Shown here one piece after another: positions 34,083 to 43,869 of a stretch of 64,000 nucleotides of DNA. The first letter of the stretch is position 1. Every line of letters starts with the position of its first letter. The DNA is taken from the NCBI RefSeq assembly GCF_947492555.1, contig NZ_CANLNE010000002.1:735501-799500 (forward strand), read 5' to 3'. Origin of the DNA: an uncultured Roseobacter sp. (GTDB lineage Bacteria; Pseudomonadota; Alphaproteobacteria; Rhodobacterales; Rhodobacteraceae). Both the position numbers and the translations under genes were made by a program. The notes beneath the pieces were generated by a model. The model ran no database searches. It was not told the DNA's origin and saw only the letters and a program-made list of their open reading frames with translations.

Positions 34083-36713
34083 TCACTCGGCGGCCTGCAG
34101 GTTGAATGTCTGGGGTAGAAGTGCGGTGAGTTCCGGACGGCAGGCGCCACAATTCGTGCCGGCCTGCAACGCCTCGCCAATCGCCTCGACCGTCATGAGG
34201 TTCCGGCTTTCGATGGCGGTGGCGATGGTGTTCAGCCCCACCCCGAAACACGCGCATATCGTGGGGCCGGGATCGATCCGCCCGACGGGTGCCCGCCCGG
34301 TCAGCGTCGCGGTGGTCTCGGACCCCGGCAGCGTCGCAAGGTAGTCGCGCATGACCGCCACGGGGTGCGGGCTGATGAAAAGCGCGGCCTTGAGCACACC
34401 GTTGTCCGAAAAGGCCAGTCGCGCGGTTCCCTTGCTGATATCCTGCAACATCTGCAGCTCTGCATCCTGCAGCCCGAAGAGTGGGCGCGCTTCGCCTTCC
34501 CAATCCGTCACCGGGTTCCGCCCAGCCAGTTCGCTACGCCATCCCGCATCCGTGCGCACTTGCGCCCAATAGGCGGCGTTCGGGGTCATTTCGGTTTGGG
34601 AAATCGCAAACCCGTACCAGGCCGCCGCAAATCTTTTGGCCGAAACGGGGGCCGCCTTGCTCTCCGGCTGGCCGGAAAACGGGTCCGTTGCGGCGGGCAC
34701 CAGCGCGTCAATCCGGGCCGCCGGGGCAGTTTGACCGGTCCAGTGGATCGGAGCGAAAAGCGTCCCCGGTTGCTGCGCCTCCGTCAGGCGCGCGCGCAGA
34801 ATGGCGCGCCCGGTCGCGTTTTCCAGCGCCACCAGATCGGCGGCTGACACACCCAGACGTTTCGCATCCTGCGGGTGAATATCCACGTAAGGTTCTGCCA
34901 GATGCGCCGAGAGGCGGGGCGACAGGGCTGTCCGTGTCATCGTGTGCCACTGGTCCCGGTTGCGCCCGGTGTTGAGAACGAAGGGATGTTGGTCCGTAAC
35001 CCGCGCCGCCGGCGCACGCCAAGTGACAGGCAGCATCCTTGCTTTGCCATCCGGGTGAAAAAACCCGCCATCCTTAAAAAACCGGCCACCTGTTTTGCTC
35101 TTGCTGACCGGCCAGCGGGTCGGCGGCAAGGCGTCATAGGCGTCATCTGTCAGGTCGCGCAGACCCGAGATGTCAAAGTCGCGGCCCATTGCGCCTGCAA
35201 CCCCGGACAAAGCCGCGTGTTCTTTGAAAATCTCTGCGGGGGAGGGATAGGCGAAGGCCTGTTCCCAGCCCATGCGCTGGCCAACCTCGCAGAGGATCTG
35301 CCAATCGGGGTGTGCCTCACCGGGGGCGGCAAGCACGGCGCGCTGGCGGCTGATCGTCCGATCGGAATTAGTGACCGTACCGCTTTTTTCCGCCCAGGCG
35401 CTGGCGGGCAGCAGCACATCCGCCAGCTGCGCAGTATCGGTGCGCGCGGTGATGTCACTCACCACGGTGAAGTCGCATTGCGCAATCGCGTCGCGCACGG
35501 CATCCGCGTCAGGCATCGAAACAACCGGGTTCGTGTGAATGATCCAGAGCGCCTTGATCTTGCGCGCAGCCACGGCCTGAAACAGCTCTACGGCCTTGAG
35601 GCCCGCCTTTTCGGGCATTGCTGGCGCAGCCCAGAAGTCTTGCACCGCCGCGCGGTGGTCCGCGTTCTCGATCTCCAGATGGCTGGCAAGCGTATTGGCG
35701 AGCCCGCCTACTTCGCGCCCTCCCATGGCATTGGGTTGGCCGGTGACGGAGAACGGGCCGCACCCTTTTGTGCCGATCCGCCCGGTGGCGAGATGACAGT
35801 TCAGAATAGCATTGACCTTGTCGCTGCCGGAGGTGGATTGGTTCACCCCCTGGCTGAACACGGTGACCACCTTGGGGGTGTCAATCCAGAGGCGGCAGAA
35901 GGCCTCGATCTGGTCGTGCGACAGGCCGGTGGCCGCCACATCATCCGCCTGTGCCGCCGCGAGTGCAGCATTGAAGCCCTCGACATGACGCAGGTAGTCC
36001 ACGTCTATCCGGCCTTCCTGCGCGATCTTTGCCAGCAGGTGATTGAAGAGCGCGACATCACTGCCCGCCGCGAGGGGCAGGTGCAGATCGGCGCCTTCGC
36101 AGGCGGCTGTCCTGCGCGGATCAATGACGATGATCCGGGTGCCGCGTTTTGACTTCGCCGCAAGCAGGCGTTGGTGCAACACCGGATGACACCACGCCAG
36201 GTTGGAGCCGACAAGCACGACGAGATCCGCCGTGTCCAGATCTTCATAGGTGCCGGGCACCGTGTCCGCGCCGAAGGCACGTTTGTGCCCGACCACGGTC
36301 GAGGCCATGCACAGCCGTGAATTGGTATCAATGTTGGCCGACCCGATGAAGCCTTTCATCAGCTTGTTGGCGACATAGTAGTCTTCGGTCAGCAATTGCC
36401 CGGAGACGTAAAAGGCCACGCTGTCCGGGCCATGGGTTGCGATGGCCGATTTGAACGTGTCCGCGACAAGATCAAGCGCTGTGTCCCAAGACGCGCGCTG
36501 TCCTTTGATCTGCGGGTGCAGCAGGCGCTGTTCCAGGCCAACGGTCTGTCCCAATGCCGTGCCTTTTGAACAAAGTCGCCCCTGATTGGCCGGATGGTCC
36601 GGATCCCCGCGCACGGCGAGCCCGCCCTGACCGTCCGTGCGCAGCAGAACCCCGCAGCCCACACCGCAATAGGGGCAGGTGGACCGTGTCTCGGGCAGGC
36701 CGCTGCCGTCCAT
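34083..36713 (-). CDS. nasA: assimilatory nitrate reductase catalytic subunit NasA
   Basis: The 876-residue molybdoenzyme starts with a [4Fe-4S] site CPYCGVGCGV and GRLCSKG at residues 11-60, has the Mo-bisMGD domains of the NasA/NapA group (VFSQGVNQSTSGSDKVNAI near 330) and a C-terminal BFD-like [2Fe-2S] module (CACFGVG...NCGACRPEL, about residues 823-865). It has no twin-arginine signal, so it is cytoplasmic. It reduces nitrate to nitrite. Its ATG 36713 overlaps the nirD stop; a longer frame extending upstream would run into nirD. Confidence 0.92.
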   Translation of the reverse strand: MDGSGLPETRSTCPYCGVGCGVLLRTDGQGGLAVRGDPDHPANQGRLCSKGTALGQTVGLEQRLLHPQIKGQRASWDTALDLVADTFKSAIATHGPDSVAFYVSGQLLTEDYYVANKLMKGFIGSANIDTNSRLCMASTVVGHKRAFGADTVPGTYEDLDTADLVVLVGSNLAWCHPVLHQRLLAAKSKRGTRIIVIDPRRTAACEGADLHLPLAAGSDVALFNHLLAKIAQEGRIDVDYLRHVEGFNAALAAAQADDVAATGLSHDQIEAFCRLWIDTPKVVTVFSQGVNQSTSGSDKVNAILNCHLATGRIGTKGCGPFSVTGQPNAMGGREVGGLANTLASHLEIENADHRAAVQDFWAAPAMPEKAGLKAVELFQAVAARKIKALWIIHTNPVVSMPDADAVRDAIAQCDFTVVSDITARTDTAQLADVLLPASAWAEKSGTVTNSDRTISRQRAVLAAPGEAHPDWQILCEVGQRMGWEQAFAYPSPAEIFKEHAALSGVAGAMGRDFDISGLRDLTDDAYDALPPTRWPVSKSKTGGRFFKDGGFFHPDGKARMLPVTWRAPAARVTDQHPFVLNTGRNRDQWHTMTRTALSPRLSAHLAEPYVDIHPQDAKRLGVSAADLVALENATGRAILRARLTEAQQPGTLFAPIHWTGQTAPAARIDALVPAATDPFSGQPESKAAPVSAKRFAAAWYGFAISQTEMTPNAAYWAQVRTDAGWRSELAGRNPVTDWEGEARPLFGLQDAELQMLQDISKGTARLAFSDNGVLKAALFISPHPVAVMRDYLATLPGSETTATLTGRAPVGRIDPGPTICACFGVGLNTIATAIESRNLMTVEAIGEALQAGTNCGACRPELTALLPQTFNLQAAE

Positions 36714-37042
36714 CAGGCAGCGCTCCTCTTGCCGACCGCATGCCCATCGAGCAGAATGCGGCCCGCCTCGACCCGCACCGGGAAAGTCTCGATCTGCCCG
36801 TCTTCGCCCAGGGCAGCGCCGGTGTTCAGGTCGAACACCCAGTTGTGCAGCGGGCAGGTCACCTTTTGCCCGTGGATGATGCCTTCCGAGAGTGGCCCGC
36901 CCTTGTGCGGACACCTGTTCGAGGCGGCAAAGACCTCTGCCTCATCCGTACGAAAAAGCGCCACGCAGCCCACCGGGGTTTTCACCAATCGGGCGCCGCG
37001 CAGCGGGACATCCTCGATGCCTCCAACGTCAATCCAGTTCAT
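36713..37042 (-). CDS. nirD: nitrite reductase small subunit NirD (Rieske-type)
   Basis: The 109-residue protein has a Rieske-type [2Fe-2S] motif pair, CPHKGG and CPLHNWVFD (about residues 43 and 61). Both cysteine-histidine pairs are intact, which is typical of the alphaproteobacterial form and differs from E. coli NirD, which lacks the cluster ligands. It works with NirB. ATG 37042 overlaps the nirB stop (ATGA), and its own stop overlaps nasA. Confidence 0.9.
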   Translation of the reverse strand: MNWIDVGGIEDVPLRGARLVKTPVGCVALFRTDEAEVFAASNRCPHKGGPLSEGIIHGQKVTCPLHNWVFDLNTGAALGEDGQIETFPVRVEAGRILLDGHAVGKRSAA

Positions 37043-39477
37043 TCTGCAGCCTCCAATGTCAAATCCGCCAGGGGCGCAAATTTCGGAGGTTCCTTGGCCT
37101 GTTCTGCCCAAGGGTCCTTGCGGTAGATCGACTGGCTCAGCTCGAACCGCTCGATCAAGGCGCGGCGCGTGTCCAGATCACCGATCTGTTCCTGAATCCA
37201 CTCAAGCCCAACCTTGGCCATCCATTTGTAGATGCGGTCCAGATATTTGGCATGCTCGCGGTAAAGCTGGGTGACGGCGAGCACCACGGCGATGGTCTCT
37301 TCCTCTGTCGGGACCTGAATGAGCGGCTGAACCTCTTTGACGTCCATGCCCGCAGCCCCGCCAATGCCGATCTGAAAGCCGCTGTCGACGCAGACGATGC
37401 CGATGTCCTTGCAGGTCGCCTCGGCGCAGTTGCGCGGGCATCCCGACACGCCAAGCTTGAGTTTATGGGGCGTCCAGGACCCCCAAAGGAGTTTCTCCAG
37501 CCTGATCCCCAGACCGGTGCTGTCTTGCGTGCCAAAGCGGCAATGATCTGTGCCAACACATGTTTTCACGGTGCGCAGGCCCTTTGAATAGGCGTGCCCG
37601 GAGACCAGACCGGCCTTGTTGAGGTCAGACCAGATATGCGGCAGATCTTCGCCCTTGACGCCCAACAGGTCGATCCGCTGCCCACCCGTGACCTTGACGG
37701 TCGGCACATTGTATTTGTCCGCCGCGTCGGCGATGGCGCGCAGCTCATCCGCGTTGGTGATCCCGCCCCACATGCGCGGGACAACGCTGAACGTGCCGTC
37801 CTTCTGGATGTTGGCATGTTTGCGTTCGTTCACGAAACGGCTTTGCGGGTCGTCCTTATACTCAATCGGCCAATCGGCCAGCAGGTAAAAGTTGATCGCC
37901 GGGCGGCATACATGGCAGCCGTTGGGCGTCGTCCATCCCAACTCCTGCCAGACGGCGGGCTGTGATTTGAGCGCCTGCGACTTGATCAGCCGCCGCACGT
38001 CTTCATGGGTCAGATCGGTGCAGCCGCATACCGGTTGCGGCGCCGGCATCTGGAAATCATCCCCCAGAGTGACCTGAAGCAGTTGTTCCACCAACCCGGT
38101 GCAGGTGCCGCAGGAGGCGCTGGCCTTGGTCTTGGCGCGTAAGCTGCCCAGATCGGTTGCGCCCTCTGCGATGGCGTCGGTGATGGTGCCTTTGCAAATG
38201 CCGTTGCAGCCGCAGATCTCCGCCTCAGGCGGCAATGCTGCAACGGCTGAGAGCGGGTCCGCGGTATCGCCCCCCTGATAGGCCGGGCCAAAGATCAGCG
38301 TTTCGCGCATCTCGTCGATTTCGGTACCGTCCTTAATCAGCCCGAAGAACCAGGTGCCGTCTGCCGTATCGCCATACATGACAGCGCCGATCAGCCTGTC
38401 GTCTTCGATCACGAGGCGTTTGTAGATGCCGCGCGACGGGTCCCGGAAAACGATATCCTCCCGCCCTTCGGCATCTGCAAAATCGCCCGCGCTGAAAAGG
38501 TCACACCCGGTGACCTTCAGCTTGGTCGCCACGTCTTTCACCACGAAGGCGCCGGTTTCACCCAGAAGCCCTTGCGCCACGATCTTCGCCTGATCATAGA
38601 GCGGCGCGACAAGACCAAAGAGATGCCCGTCAAACTCCACGCATTCGCCAACGGCATAGACATCCGGATCGGTCTTGGATTGCATCTGCGCGTTGACCTC
38701 GATGCCGCGCGCAACCTCAAGGCCCGCATCCGTGGCAAGCCGCGTTTCCGGGCGGATTCCCACGGCCATGACAACCAGATCAGCCTCCAGCCCGGTGTTG
38801 TCCTCCAGCATGACGCCTTCGACGTGGTCCTCGCCCAGAATGGCTGCGGTGGAGGCCTGTGTGATGATCTTGATGCCACGTTTTTCCAGATCGCGGCGCA
38901 AAAGATACCCCGCTGCTTCGTCCAGCTGACGCTCCATCAGGTGGCCCATCAGGTGCAGCACGGTCACATCCATGCCCCGTTCGGCCAATCCCGCCGCCGC
39001 CTCAAGGCCCAGCAGACCGCCGCCGATGACAACGGCCTTGCCGCCATTCTTGGCGGCTTTGATCATCGCATTGGTGTCATCAAGATCGCGGTAGGTGATC
39101 ACACCGGGTAAGTCCTTGCCTTCAACAGGGATGATGAAGGGCGCAGAGCCGGTGGCGATCAGCAGCTTGTCGTAGGCGACAGTGCCGTTTTCACCAGTGA
39201 CGGTTTTTGCGTCATGATCGATGCCCACCACATGTTCGCCAAACCGGCAGGTGATGTTGCGTGTCGCGTACCAGGTATCGTCGTGGGTGACGATTTCCTC
39301 ATAGGTCTTTTCCCCCGACAGCACGGGGGAGAGCATGATCCGGTTGTAGTTGCCGCGTGCCTCGGCGTTGAAAATCGTAATGTCGTAGGCATCCGGGTCC
39401 GCATCCGTCAGGTGCTCCAGCACCCGGCCAGAGGCCATGCCCGCGCCGATGACGACCAGTTTCTGCTTCATCTTCAT
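37039..39477 (-). CDS. nirB: NADH-dependent nitrite reductase large subunit NirB
   Basis: This roughly 812-residue protein has an FAD/NADH domain (LVVIGAGMASGRVLEHL at the start, VVIGGGLLGLEAAAGL near 148), a BFD-like [2Fe-2S] module (CGCNGICKG...CGTC, about 421-460) and a C-terminal sirohaem-[4Fe-4S] domain with CVGTDHCRFG and GCPRNCAEA (about 640-690). It reduces nitrite to ammonium in the cytoplasm. GTG 39480, ATG 39477 and ATG 39471 are all possible starts; the last has GGAG at eight bases. It overlaps the upstream transporter ATPase gene. Confidence 0.92.
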   Translation of the reverse strand: MKMKQKLVVIGAGMASGRVLEHLTDADPDAYDITIFNAEARGNYNRIMLSPVLSGEKTYEEIVTHDDTWYATRNITCRFGEHVVGIDHDAKTVTGENGTVAYDKLLIATGSAPFIIPVEGKDLPGVITYRDLDDTNAMIKAAKNGGKAVVIGGGLLGLEAAAGLAERGMDVTVLHLMGHLMERQLDEAAGYLLRRDLEKRGIKIITQASTAAILGEDHVEGVMLEDNTGLEADLVVMAVGIRPETRLATDAGLEVARGIEVNAQMQSKTDPDVYAVGECVEFDGHLFGLVAPLYDQAKIVAQGLLGETGAFVVKDVATKLKVTGCDLFSAGDFADAEGREDIVFRDPSRGIYKRLVIEDDRLIGAVMYGDTADGTWFFGLIKDGTEIDEMRETLIFGPAYQGGDTADPLSAVAALPPEAEICGCNGICKGTITDAIAEGATDLGSLRAKTKASASCGTCTGLVEQLLQVTLGDDFQMPAPQPVCGCTDLTHEDVRRLIKSQALKSQPAVWQELGWTTPNGCHVCRPAINFYLLADWPIEYKDDPQSRFVNERKHANIQKDGTFSVVPRMWGGITNADELRAIADAADKYNVPTVKVTGGQRIDLLGVKGEDLPHIWSDLNKAGLVSGHAYSKGLRTVKTCVGTDHCRFGTQDSTGLGIRLEKLLWGSWTPHKLKLGVSGCPRNCAEATCKDIGIVCVDSGFQIGIGGAAGMDVKEVQPLIQVPTEEETIAVVLAVTQLYREHAKYLDRIYKWMAKVGLEWIQEQIGDLDTRRALIERFELSQSIYRKDPWAEQAKEPPKFAPLADLTLEAAE

Positions 39478-41198
39478 CACTCCGCTGCGACCGCTTTGGG
39501 GGATCGTGAGGTGTTCACAGGCGTGCCTGCGGTGGGTTTCGGGGTTGGTTTGGCGCCGTGTTCGTATTCTTCGAGGAAATCGAGCACTTCCTGCCGGTAG
39601 GCGTAGTAGTCCGGGTGCTCCAGCAGCGCCTTGCGTGTGCGTGGGCGGGGCAGGGGCACATCGACGATCTTGCCGATGGTCGCCTGCGGGCCATTGGTCA
39701 TCATCACCACGCGGTCCGCCAGAAGGATGGCCTCGTCCACATCATGGGTCACGCAGACGGCGGTTACCTTGGTACGGGACCAGACCTCCATCAGCACTTC
39801 CTGTAACTCCCAGCGCGTCAGGCTGTCCAGCATGCCAAAAGGTTCATCGAGCAGCAAAAGCTTGGGGCTGAGCGCAAAGGCACGCGCGATGCCGACCCGC
39901 TGTTTCATCCCGTTCGACAGATCGCTCGCGGGCTTGTCCATTGCATCGGCCAGCCCCACCCGTTCAAGGTAGTATTCTACCACTTCCTGGCGTTCCGTCC
40001 GAGTGGCGGAGGGGTAGACCTTATCCACGCCGATGGCCACGTTCTGCTTGGCCGTCAGCCAGGGAAAGAGGTTCGGCGACTGAAAAACCACGGCGCGTTC
40101 CGGGTCGGCACCTTCCACATGGCGGCCATCGAGCTTGATTGCCCCTTTGGAGATTTCATTGAGGCCCGCCGCCATGGTCAGCACCGTGGATTTGCCACAG
40201 CCCGAATGCCCGATCAGGGAAATGAACTCTCCCCGGTCGACCTTGAGCTCGAAATCCTCGACAACGGTGAGCGGCCCCTTGGGGGTCGGATAGACCTTGT
40301 GCAGTTGCGAAAAATCGAGGAACCGGTTGTCGATCAGCCCCTTTTGCGCATCCGCGACGGCGGTGGGCACACCGTGAATGGGCGTCACATCCGGCAGCAG
40401 GCGCGCGCCTTCGACCTTGGCCTCGATCCCCACATCCATCAGGTATTTCGTCACATCGGCGCGCAGGCGCTTGAAGCTGTCGTCATGGTTCATCGCGATG
40501 CGGTCACGGGGCCGCGCGATGTTGACCTTGAACTCTGCGCCAAGGGTGCCATCGGGGTTCAGCGCGATGATGCGATCGGCGAGGATGATCGCCTCATCCA
40601 CGTCGTTGGTGATCAGCACGCAGGTCTTCTTGTCCGCCTCCCAGATGCGTTCGATTTCATCCGCAAGATTGGCCCGCGTCAGCGCGTCGAGCGCCGAGAG
40701 CGGCTCATCCAGCAGCAGCATCTCGGGGTTCATCGCCAGCGCACGGGCCACATTGACCCGCTGCCGCATGCCACCGGAGAGTTCTGCCGGACGGCGGCTG
40801 GCGGCATGGCTGAGGCCCACCATCCTGACGTAATGCGCGGTTTTCTCTGTCCGCTCCGCTTTAGACAGCCTGGGGAAGACCGTGTCGACGGCGAGGCGCA
40901 CATTGCCCGTCACTGTCAGCCACGGCATCAGCGAATAGCTTTGAAAGATCACGCCCCGTTCCGGTCCGGGTCCGGTGATCGGCGCTCCCTTGAAGGTGGC
41001 GCTGCCTTCGGTCGGCGTTTCGATCCCCGCCATCAGGTTGATCAGCGTGGTCTTACCGGTGCCGGAAAACCCGAGGATCACCAGGAATTCACCGGTCTGC
41101 ACATCAAGGTCGATGTTCCGGAGCACATCCGACTGCGCCGTGCCGGTGCCAAAACTCTTGGAGCAGTTTTTCAGACTGAGAAGGGTCATGCCGCTCAC
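39477..41198 (-). CDS. nrtCD: nitrate ABC transporter ATP-binding protein, two fused ATPase domains
   Basis: The 573-residue protein contains two complete nucleotide-binding domains. The first has Walker A GFSGTGKTT near residue 43, LSGGMRQRVNVARAL and LLLDEPLSALD. The second has GHSGCGKST near 343, DLSNGMKQRVGIARAF and LLLDEPFGMLD. The second signature reads LSNGM rather than LSGGM. It thus replaces separate NrtC and NrtD, and it lacks the NrtA-like tail of cyanobacterial NrtC. GTG 41198 overlaps nrtB (GTGA); ATG 41189 behind GGTGAG is an alternative start. Confidence 0.85.
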   Translation of the reverse strand: MSGMTLLSLKNCSKSFGTGTAQSDVLRNIDLDVQTGEFLVILGFSGTGKTTLINLMAGIETPTEGSATFKGAPITGPGPERGVIFQSYSLMPWLTVTGNVRLAVDTVFPRLSKAERTEKTAHYVRMVGLSHAASRRPAELSGGMRQRVNVARALAMNPEMLLLDEPLSALDALTRANLADEIERIWEADKKTCVLITNDVDEAIILADRIIALNPDGTLGAEFKVNIARPRDRIAMNHDDSFKRLRADVTKYLMDVGIEAKVEGARLLPDVTPIHGVPTAVADAQKGLIDNRFLDFSQLHKVYPTPKGPLTVVEDFELKVDRGEFISLIGHSGCGKSTVLTMAAGLNEISKGAIKLDGRHVEGADPERAVVFQSPNLFPWLTAKQNVAIGVDKVYPSATRTERQEVVEYYLERVGLADAMDKPASDLSNGMKQRVGIARAFALSPKLLLLDEPFGMLDSLTRWELQEVLMEVWSRTKVTAVCVTHDVDEAILLADRVVMMTNGPQATIGKIVDVPLPRPRTRKALLEHPDYYAYRQEVLDFLEEYEHGAKPTPKPTAGTPVNTSRSPKAVAAE

Positions 41199-42277
41199 CG
41201 GTTGTTCGTGAAGGTAAAGAGCGATTGCAGCGCATACATCACCCGGTCGAGCAGGAAGCCGATGATCCCGATGGTCAGCACGGCGACGATGATCTTGGCC
41301 AGCGATTGGGACGATCCGTTCTGGAATTCATCCCAGACGAATTTGCCCAGCCCCGGGTTCTGCGCCAGCATCTCCGCGGCAATCAGGACCATCCAGCCGA
41401 CACCCAGCGACAGACGCAGCCCGGTGAAGATCAGCGGCAGCGCTGAGGGCAGCACCAGCTTGGTGATCTTGGTCCAGGTGTTCATTTTCAGCACCTTGGA
41501 GACGTTCACCAGATCCTTGTCGATGCTCGACACGCCAAGGGCGGTATTGATCAGCGTTGGCCAGAGCGAGCAGAGCGTGACGGTGATTGCAGAGACCAGA
41601 AAGGACTTGGCGAACCAGCCGTCCTGCGTGACGTAGACGGCGCTGACAACCATCGTGACAATCGGCAGCCACGCCAGCGGTGAGACCGGCTTGAAAATCT
41701 GGATCAGCGGGTTCAGCGCAGCATTCGCAGTGGCCGAGAGGCCCGCCGCGATGCCCAGTGGAATGGCCACGGCGCTCGCAATCAGAAATCCGAAAAAGAC
41801 GGTTTTGATCGAGGTCGCGATTTGCGCGTAATAGGAGGGCGCGCCTGTAAAGGGGATGTCTTTGACCTTTTCCGGCTGGCCGTTGGCAATGAAACGATCG
41901 TTGCGCTTTTCAACCCGCTCTTCATGTTTGGCGCGTTTTTCCGCCTTGGCCTGCGCGTCCCCGTGCAGGTTCTTGGCTTCTGCCCAGACGGCGGCTGGTC
42001 CCGGGATCGCACCCAGCGAGGTCTGCACCTGCGGGGCAAGGGTTGCCCACATCACCAAAAACGCGCTGATGGCCAGCAGGGGCACGACCAGCAGTCGCCA
42101 AATCTCGGAAAGCTGCGCGCGCGGGTTGTCCCCGGCGGCGGCCTTCAACAGCGGCGTCATCCAGCTCAGCCCCAGCACCTGGAACCACTTGTCGGCCGTA
42201 TTGATGCGGGTGAAGAGGCGGGCCTTGCGCGCGGCGCGGGCTTCGTCATTCAGAGTTGTGGGATCAATCGCGGTCAT
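41195..42277 (-). CDS. nrtB: nitrate ABC transporter permease NrtB
   Basis: This roughly 360-residue permease has an N-terminal cytoplasmic arm, an early membrane helix (LLVVPLLAISAFLVMWATL), a long charged insertion (KAEKRAKHEERVEKRNDR, about residues 110-128) and a C-terminal core of about five helices. The charged insertion is typical of long NrtB forms. ATG 42277 is preferred over GTG 42286 because AAGGTG lies six bases upstream. It probably forms a homodimer with the fused ATPase and NrtA. Confidence 0.85.
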   Translation of the reverse strand: MTAIDPTTLNDEARAARKARLFTRINTADKWFQVLGLSWMTPLLKAAAGDNPRAQLSEIWRLLVVPLLAISAFLVMWATLAPQVQTSLGAIPGPAAVWAEAKNLHGDAQAKAEKRAKHEERVEKRNDRFIANGQPEKVKDIPFTGAPSYYAQIATSIKTVFFGFLIASAVAIPLGIAAGLSATANAALNPLIQIFKPVSPLAWLPIVTMVVSAVYVTQDGWFAKSFLVSAITVTLCSLWPTLINTALGVSSIDKDLVNVSKVLKMNTWTKITKLVLPSALPLIFTGLRLSLGVGWMVLIAAEMLAQNPGLGKFVWDEFQNGSSQSLAKIIVAVLTIGIIGFLLDRVMYALQSLFTFTNNR

Positions 42278-42307
42278 GGGACGCACCTTTGTGATCTGGA
42301 GGGAGAA

Positions 42308-42343
42308 CTCGGTCTGGTCGCATTGCGACGGAACCAGACCGAG
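42308..42343 (-). promoter_or_regulatory. strong 11-bp hairpin between nrtA and nrtB
   Basis: CTCGGTCTGGT and ACCAGACCGAG are perfectly complementary around a 14-base loop, just after the nrtA stop. No T-run follows on the minus strand, so it is not a classical terminator. It probably blocks 3' exonuclease decay and raises NrtA levels over the membrane subunits, as seen for other binding-protein-first operons. Confidence 0.65.
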
Positions 42344-42349
42344 CGACCG

Positions 42350-43720
42350 TTACCCTTGGACTTCGTTACCGATGACGCGCTGCTCGCCCTTTAGCCCGAT
42401 GGGCAGGCTGTCGAGATAGGCGTTGGGGGTTTTGCCGTCATAGCCGATCTTGTCGATGATATCCTCGGCCGGGGTCGCGGCCTTATAGCCATCGCTGTCC
42501 CAATCGAAGTCGTCCGCATTGGCGAGCCCTTCATCGACGAGCAGACGGGCGGCTTCGAGATAAATTTCTGGTTTGTAGACGGATTTGGCCACTTCGTCGT
42601 ACCAGCTGTCGGGCTTGGCCTCGGCGATCTGCCCCCAGCGGCGCATCTGCGTCAGGTACCAGACCGCATCAGAGTAATAAGGGTAGGTGGCGTTGTAGCG
42701 GAAGAACACGTTGAAATCGGGCACATCGCGGATGTCGCCTTTTTCAAACTCGAATGTGCCGGTCATGGAGGCGGCGATCACATCGAAATCTGCGCCAACG
42801 TATTCCGGGCGGCTCAGGATTTCGACCGCTTCCTCGCGGTTGGCGTTGTCGTTTTCATCCAGCCACATCGCCGCGCGGATCAGCGCCTTGACCACGGCGA
42901 GGGTCGTGTTGGGGTTTTCTTCGGCAAACCCCTGGGTGATGCCAAAGACCTTTTCTGGGTTGTTTTTCCACAGCTGGTAGTCGGTGATCACCGGTACACC
43001 GATGCCTTTGGCGACGGCCTGCTGGTTCCACGGCTCACCCACGGCATAGCCGTAGATGGTGCCGGCCTCCAGCGTTGCGGGCATCTGCGGCGGTGGCGTC
43101 ACGGAAAGCAGAGCCTCGGCGCCGATCTGGCCGGAAATGTTGTCCGGCGCGTAGTAACCGGGGTTGATCCCGCCAGCCGCCAGCCAATAGCGCAGTTCGT
43201 AGTTGTGGGTCGAGACCGGGAAAACCATGCCCATGTTGAAGGGCTTGCCCTTGGCGTTATAGTCCTCGATCACCGGTCTGAGCGCCTCGGCAGAGATCGG
43301 GTGCTGCGGGCGACCGTCTTCCATAGACGGCACATGCGGGCCCATCGCTTCCCAGACGTCGTTGGACACGGTGATCCCGTTGCCGTTCAGATCCATCGAG
43401 AAGGGCGTGATGATATGCGCCTTGGTGCCGTAGCCGATGGTGGCTGCCAGCGGTTGCCCGGCCAGCATATGGGCCCCGTCCAACTGCCCGTCGATCACGC
43501 CGTCCAGCAGCACTTTCCAATTGGCCTGGGCCTCAAGGGTGACAAACAGCCCTTCGTCATCGAAGTACCCCTGCTCGTAGGCAACCGCCAGCGGGGCCAT
43601 GTCGGTCAATTTGATAAACCCGAATGTCAGTTCATCCTTTTCCAGCTCCAACGCCTCTGCAAAGGCCGGAGAGGTCAGCGCCGTGGACGCCAAAGCTGCA
43701 AGTACAAGCTTTTTCATCAT
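42350..43720 (-). CDS. nrtA: periplasmic nitrate-binding protein NrtA
   Basis: The 456-residue precursor has a Sec signal ([19 protein letters not shown]) and the NrtA/CmpA-type fold, with [21 protein letters not shown] near residue 34 and [18 protein letters not shown] near 225. It delivers nitrate to NrtB. The ATG is preceded by AAAGGAT. It is the first gene behind the NasT-type leader, and a strong hairpin after its stop probably adjusts its abundance. Confidence 0.9.
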   Translation of the reverse strand: MMKKLVLAALASTALTSPAFAEALELEKDELTFGFIKLTDMAPLAVAYEQGYFDDEGLFVTLEAQANWKVLLDGVIDGQLDGAHMLAGQPLAATIGYGTKAHIITPFSMDLNGNGITVSNDVWEAMGPHVPSMEDGRPQHPISAEALRPVIEDYNAKGKPFNMGMVFPVSTHNYELRYWLAAGGINPGYYAPDNISGQIGAEALLSVTPPPQMPATLEAGTIYGYAVGEPWNQQAVAKGIGVPVITDYQLWKNNPEKVFGITQGFAEENPNTTLAVVKALIRAAMWLDENDNANREEAVEILSRPEYVGADFDVIAASMTGTFEFEKGDIRDVPDFNVFFRYNATYPYYSDAVWYLTQMRRWGQIAEAKPDSWYDEVAKSVYKPEIYLEAARLLVDEGLANADDFDWDSDGYKAATPAEDIIDKIGYDGKTPNAYLDSLPIGLKGEQRVIGNEVQG

Positions 43721-43758
43721 GAGTATCCTTTCGGTGCGTGGCCCGGGGTTCGGGCAAC

Positions 43759-43804
43759 AAAAAAAGACCGCCGACGCAGTTCACCGGGAGGAGGTGAAAA
43801 GGTC
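43759..43804 (-). terminator. regulated intrinsic terminator in the nrtA leader
   Basis: On the minus strand GACC, TTCACC, a 7-base loop, GGTGAA and GGTC form nested stems followed by seven T residues (complement of 43759-43765). It sits about 40 bases before the nrtA start and would end transcription unless NasT binds the upstream hairpins. A further stem GCCCG/CGGGC (43741-43755) precedes the ribosome binding site. Confidence 0.75.
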
Positions 43805-43825
43805 GAGCGGCCTTGCTCTGGGTAT

Positions 43826-43869
43826 TCCCTGTCTTAGGGAGAATTCCTGGGACGGGCACCGTTGCCTGT
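43826..43869 (-). promoter_or_regulatory. ANTAR-type antitermination hairpins upstream of nrtA
   Basis: The minus-strand RNA can form a hairpin with stem GGC/GCC, extended by AC/GT across one mismatch, around the six-base loop AACGGU (43855-43866). This has the A1 and G4 loop residues recognised by ANTAR proteins. A second hairpin, UCCCU/AGGGA with loop AAGAC (43826-43840), follows, and then the terminator. This two-hairpin-plus-terminator order matches NasR/NasT-controlled leaders, and nasS-nasT lie directly upstream. Confidence 0.65.

Noticed and set aside
34083-36914. A 943-residue version of NasA
   Set aside because: The first 67 residues lie inside nirD and are basic out-of-frame sequence; the conserved cluster-binding motif follows ATG 36713.
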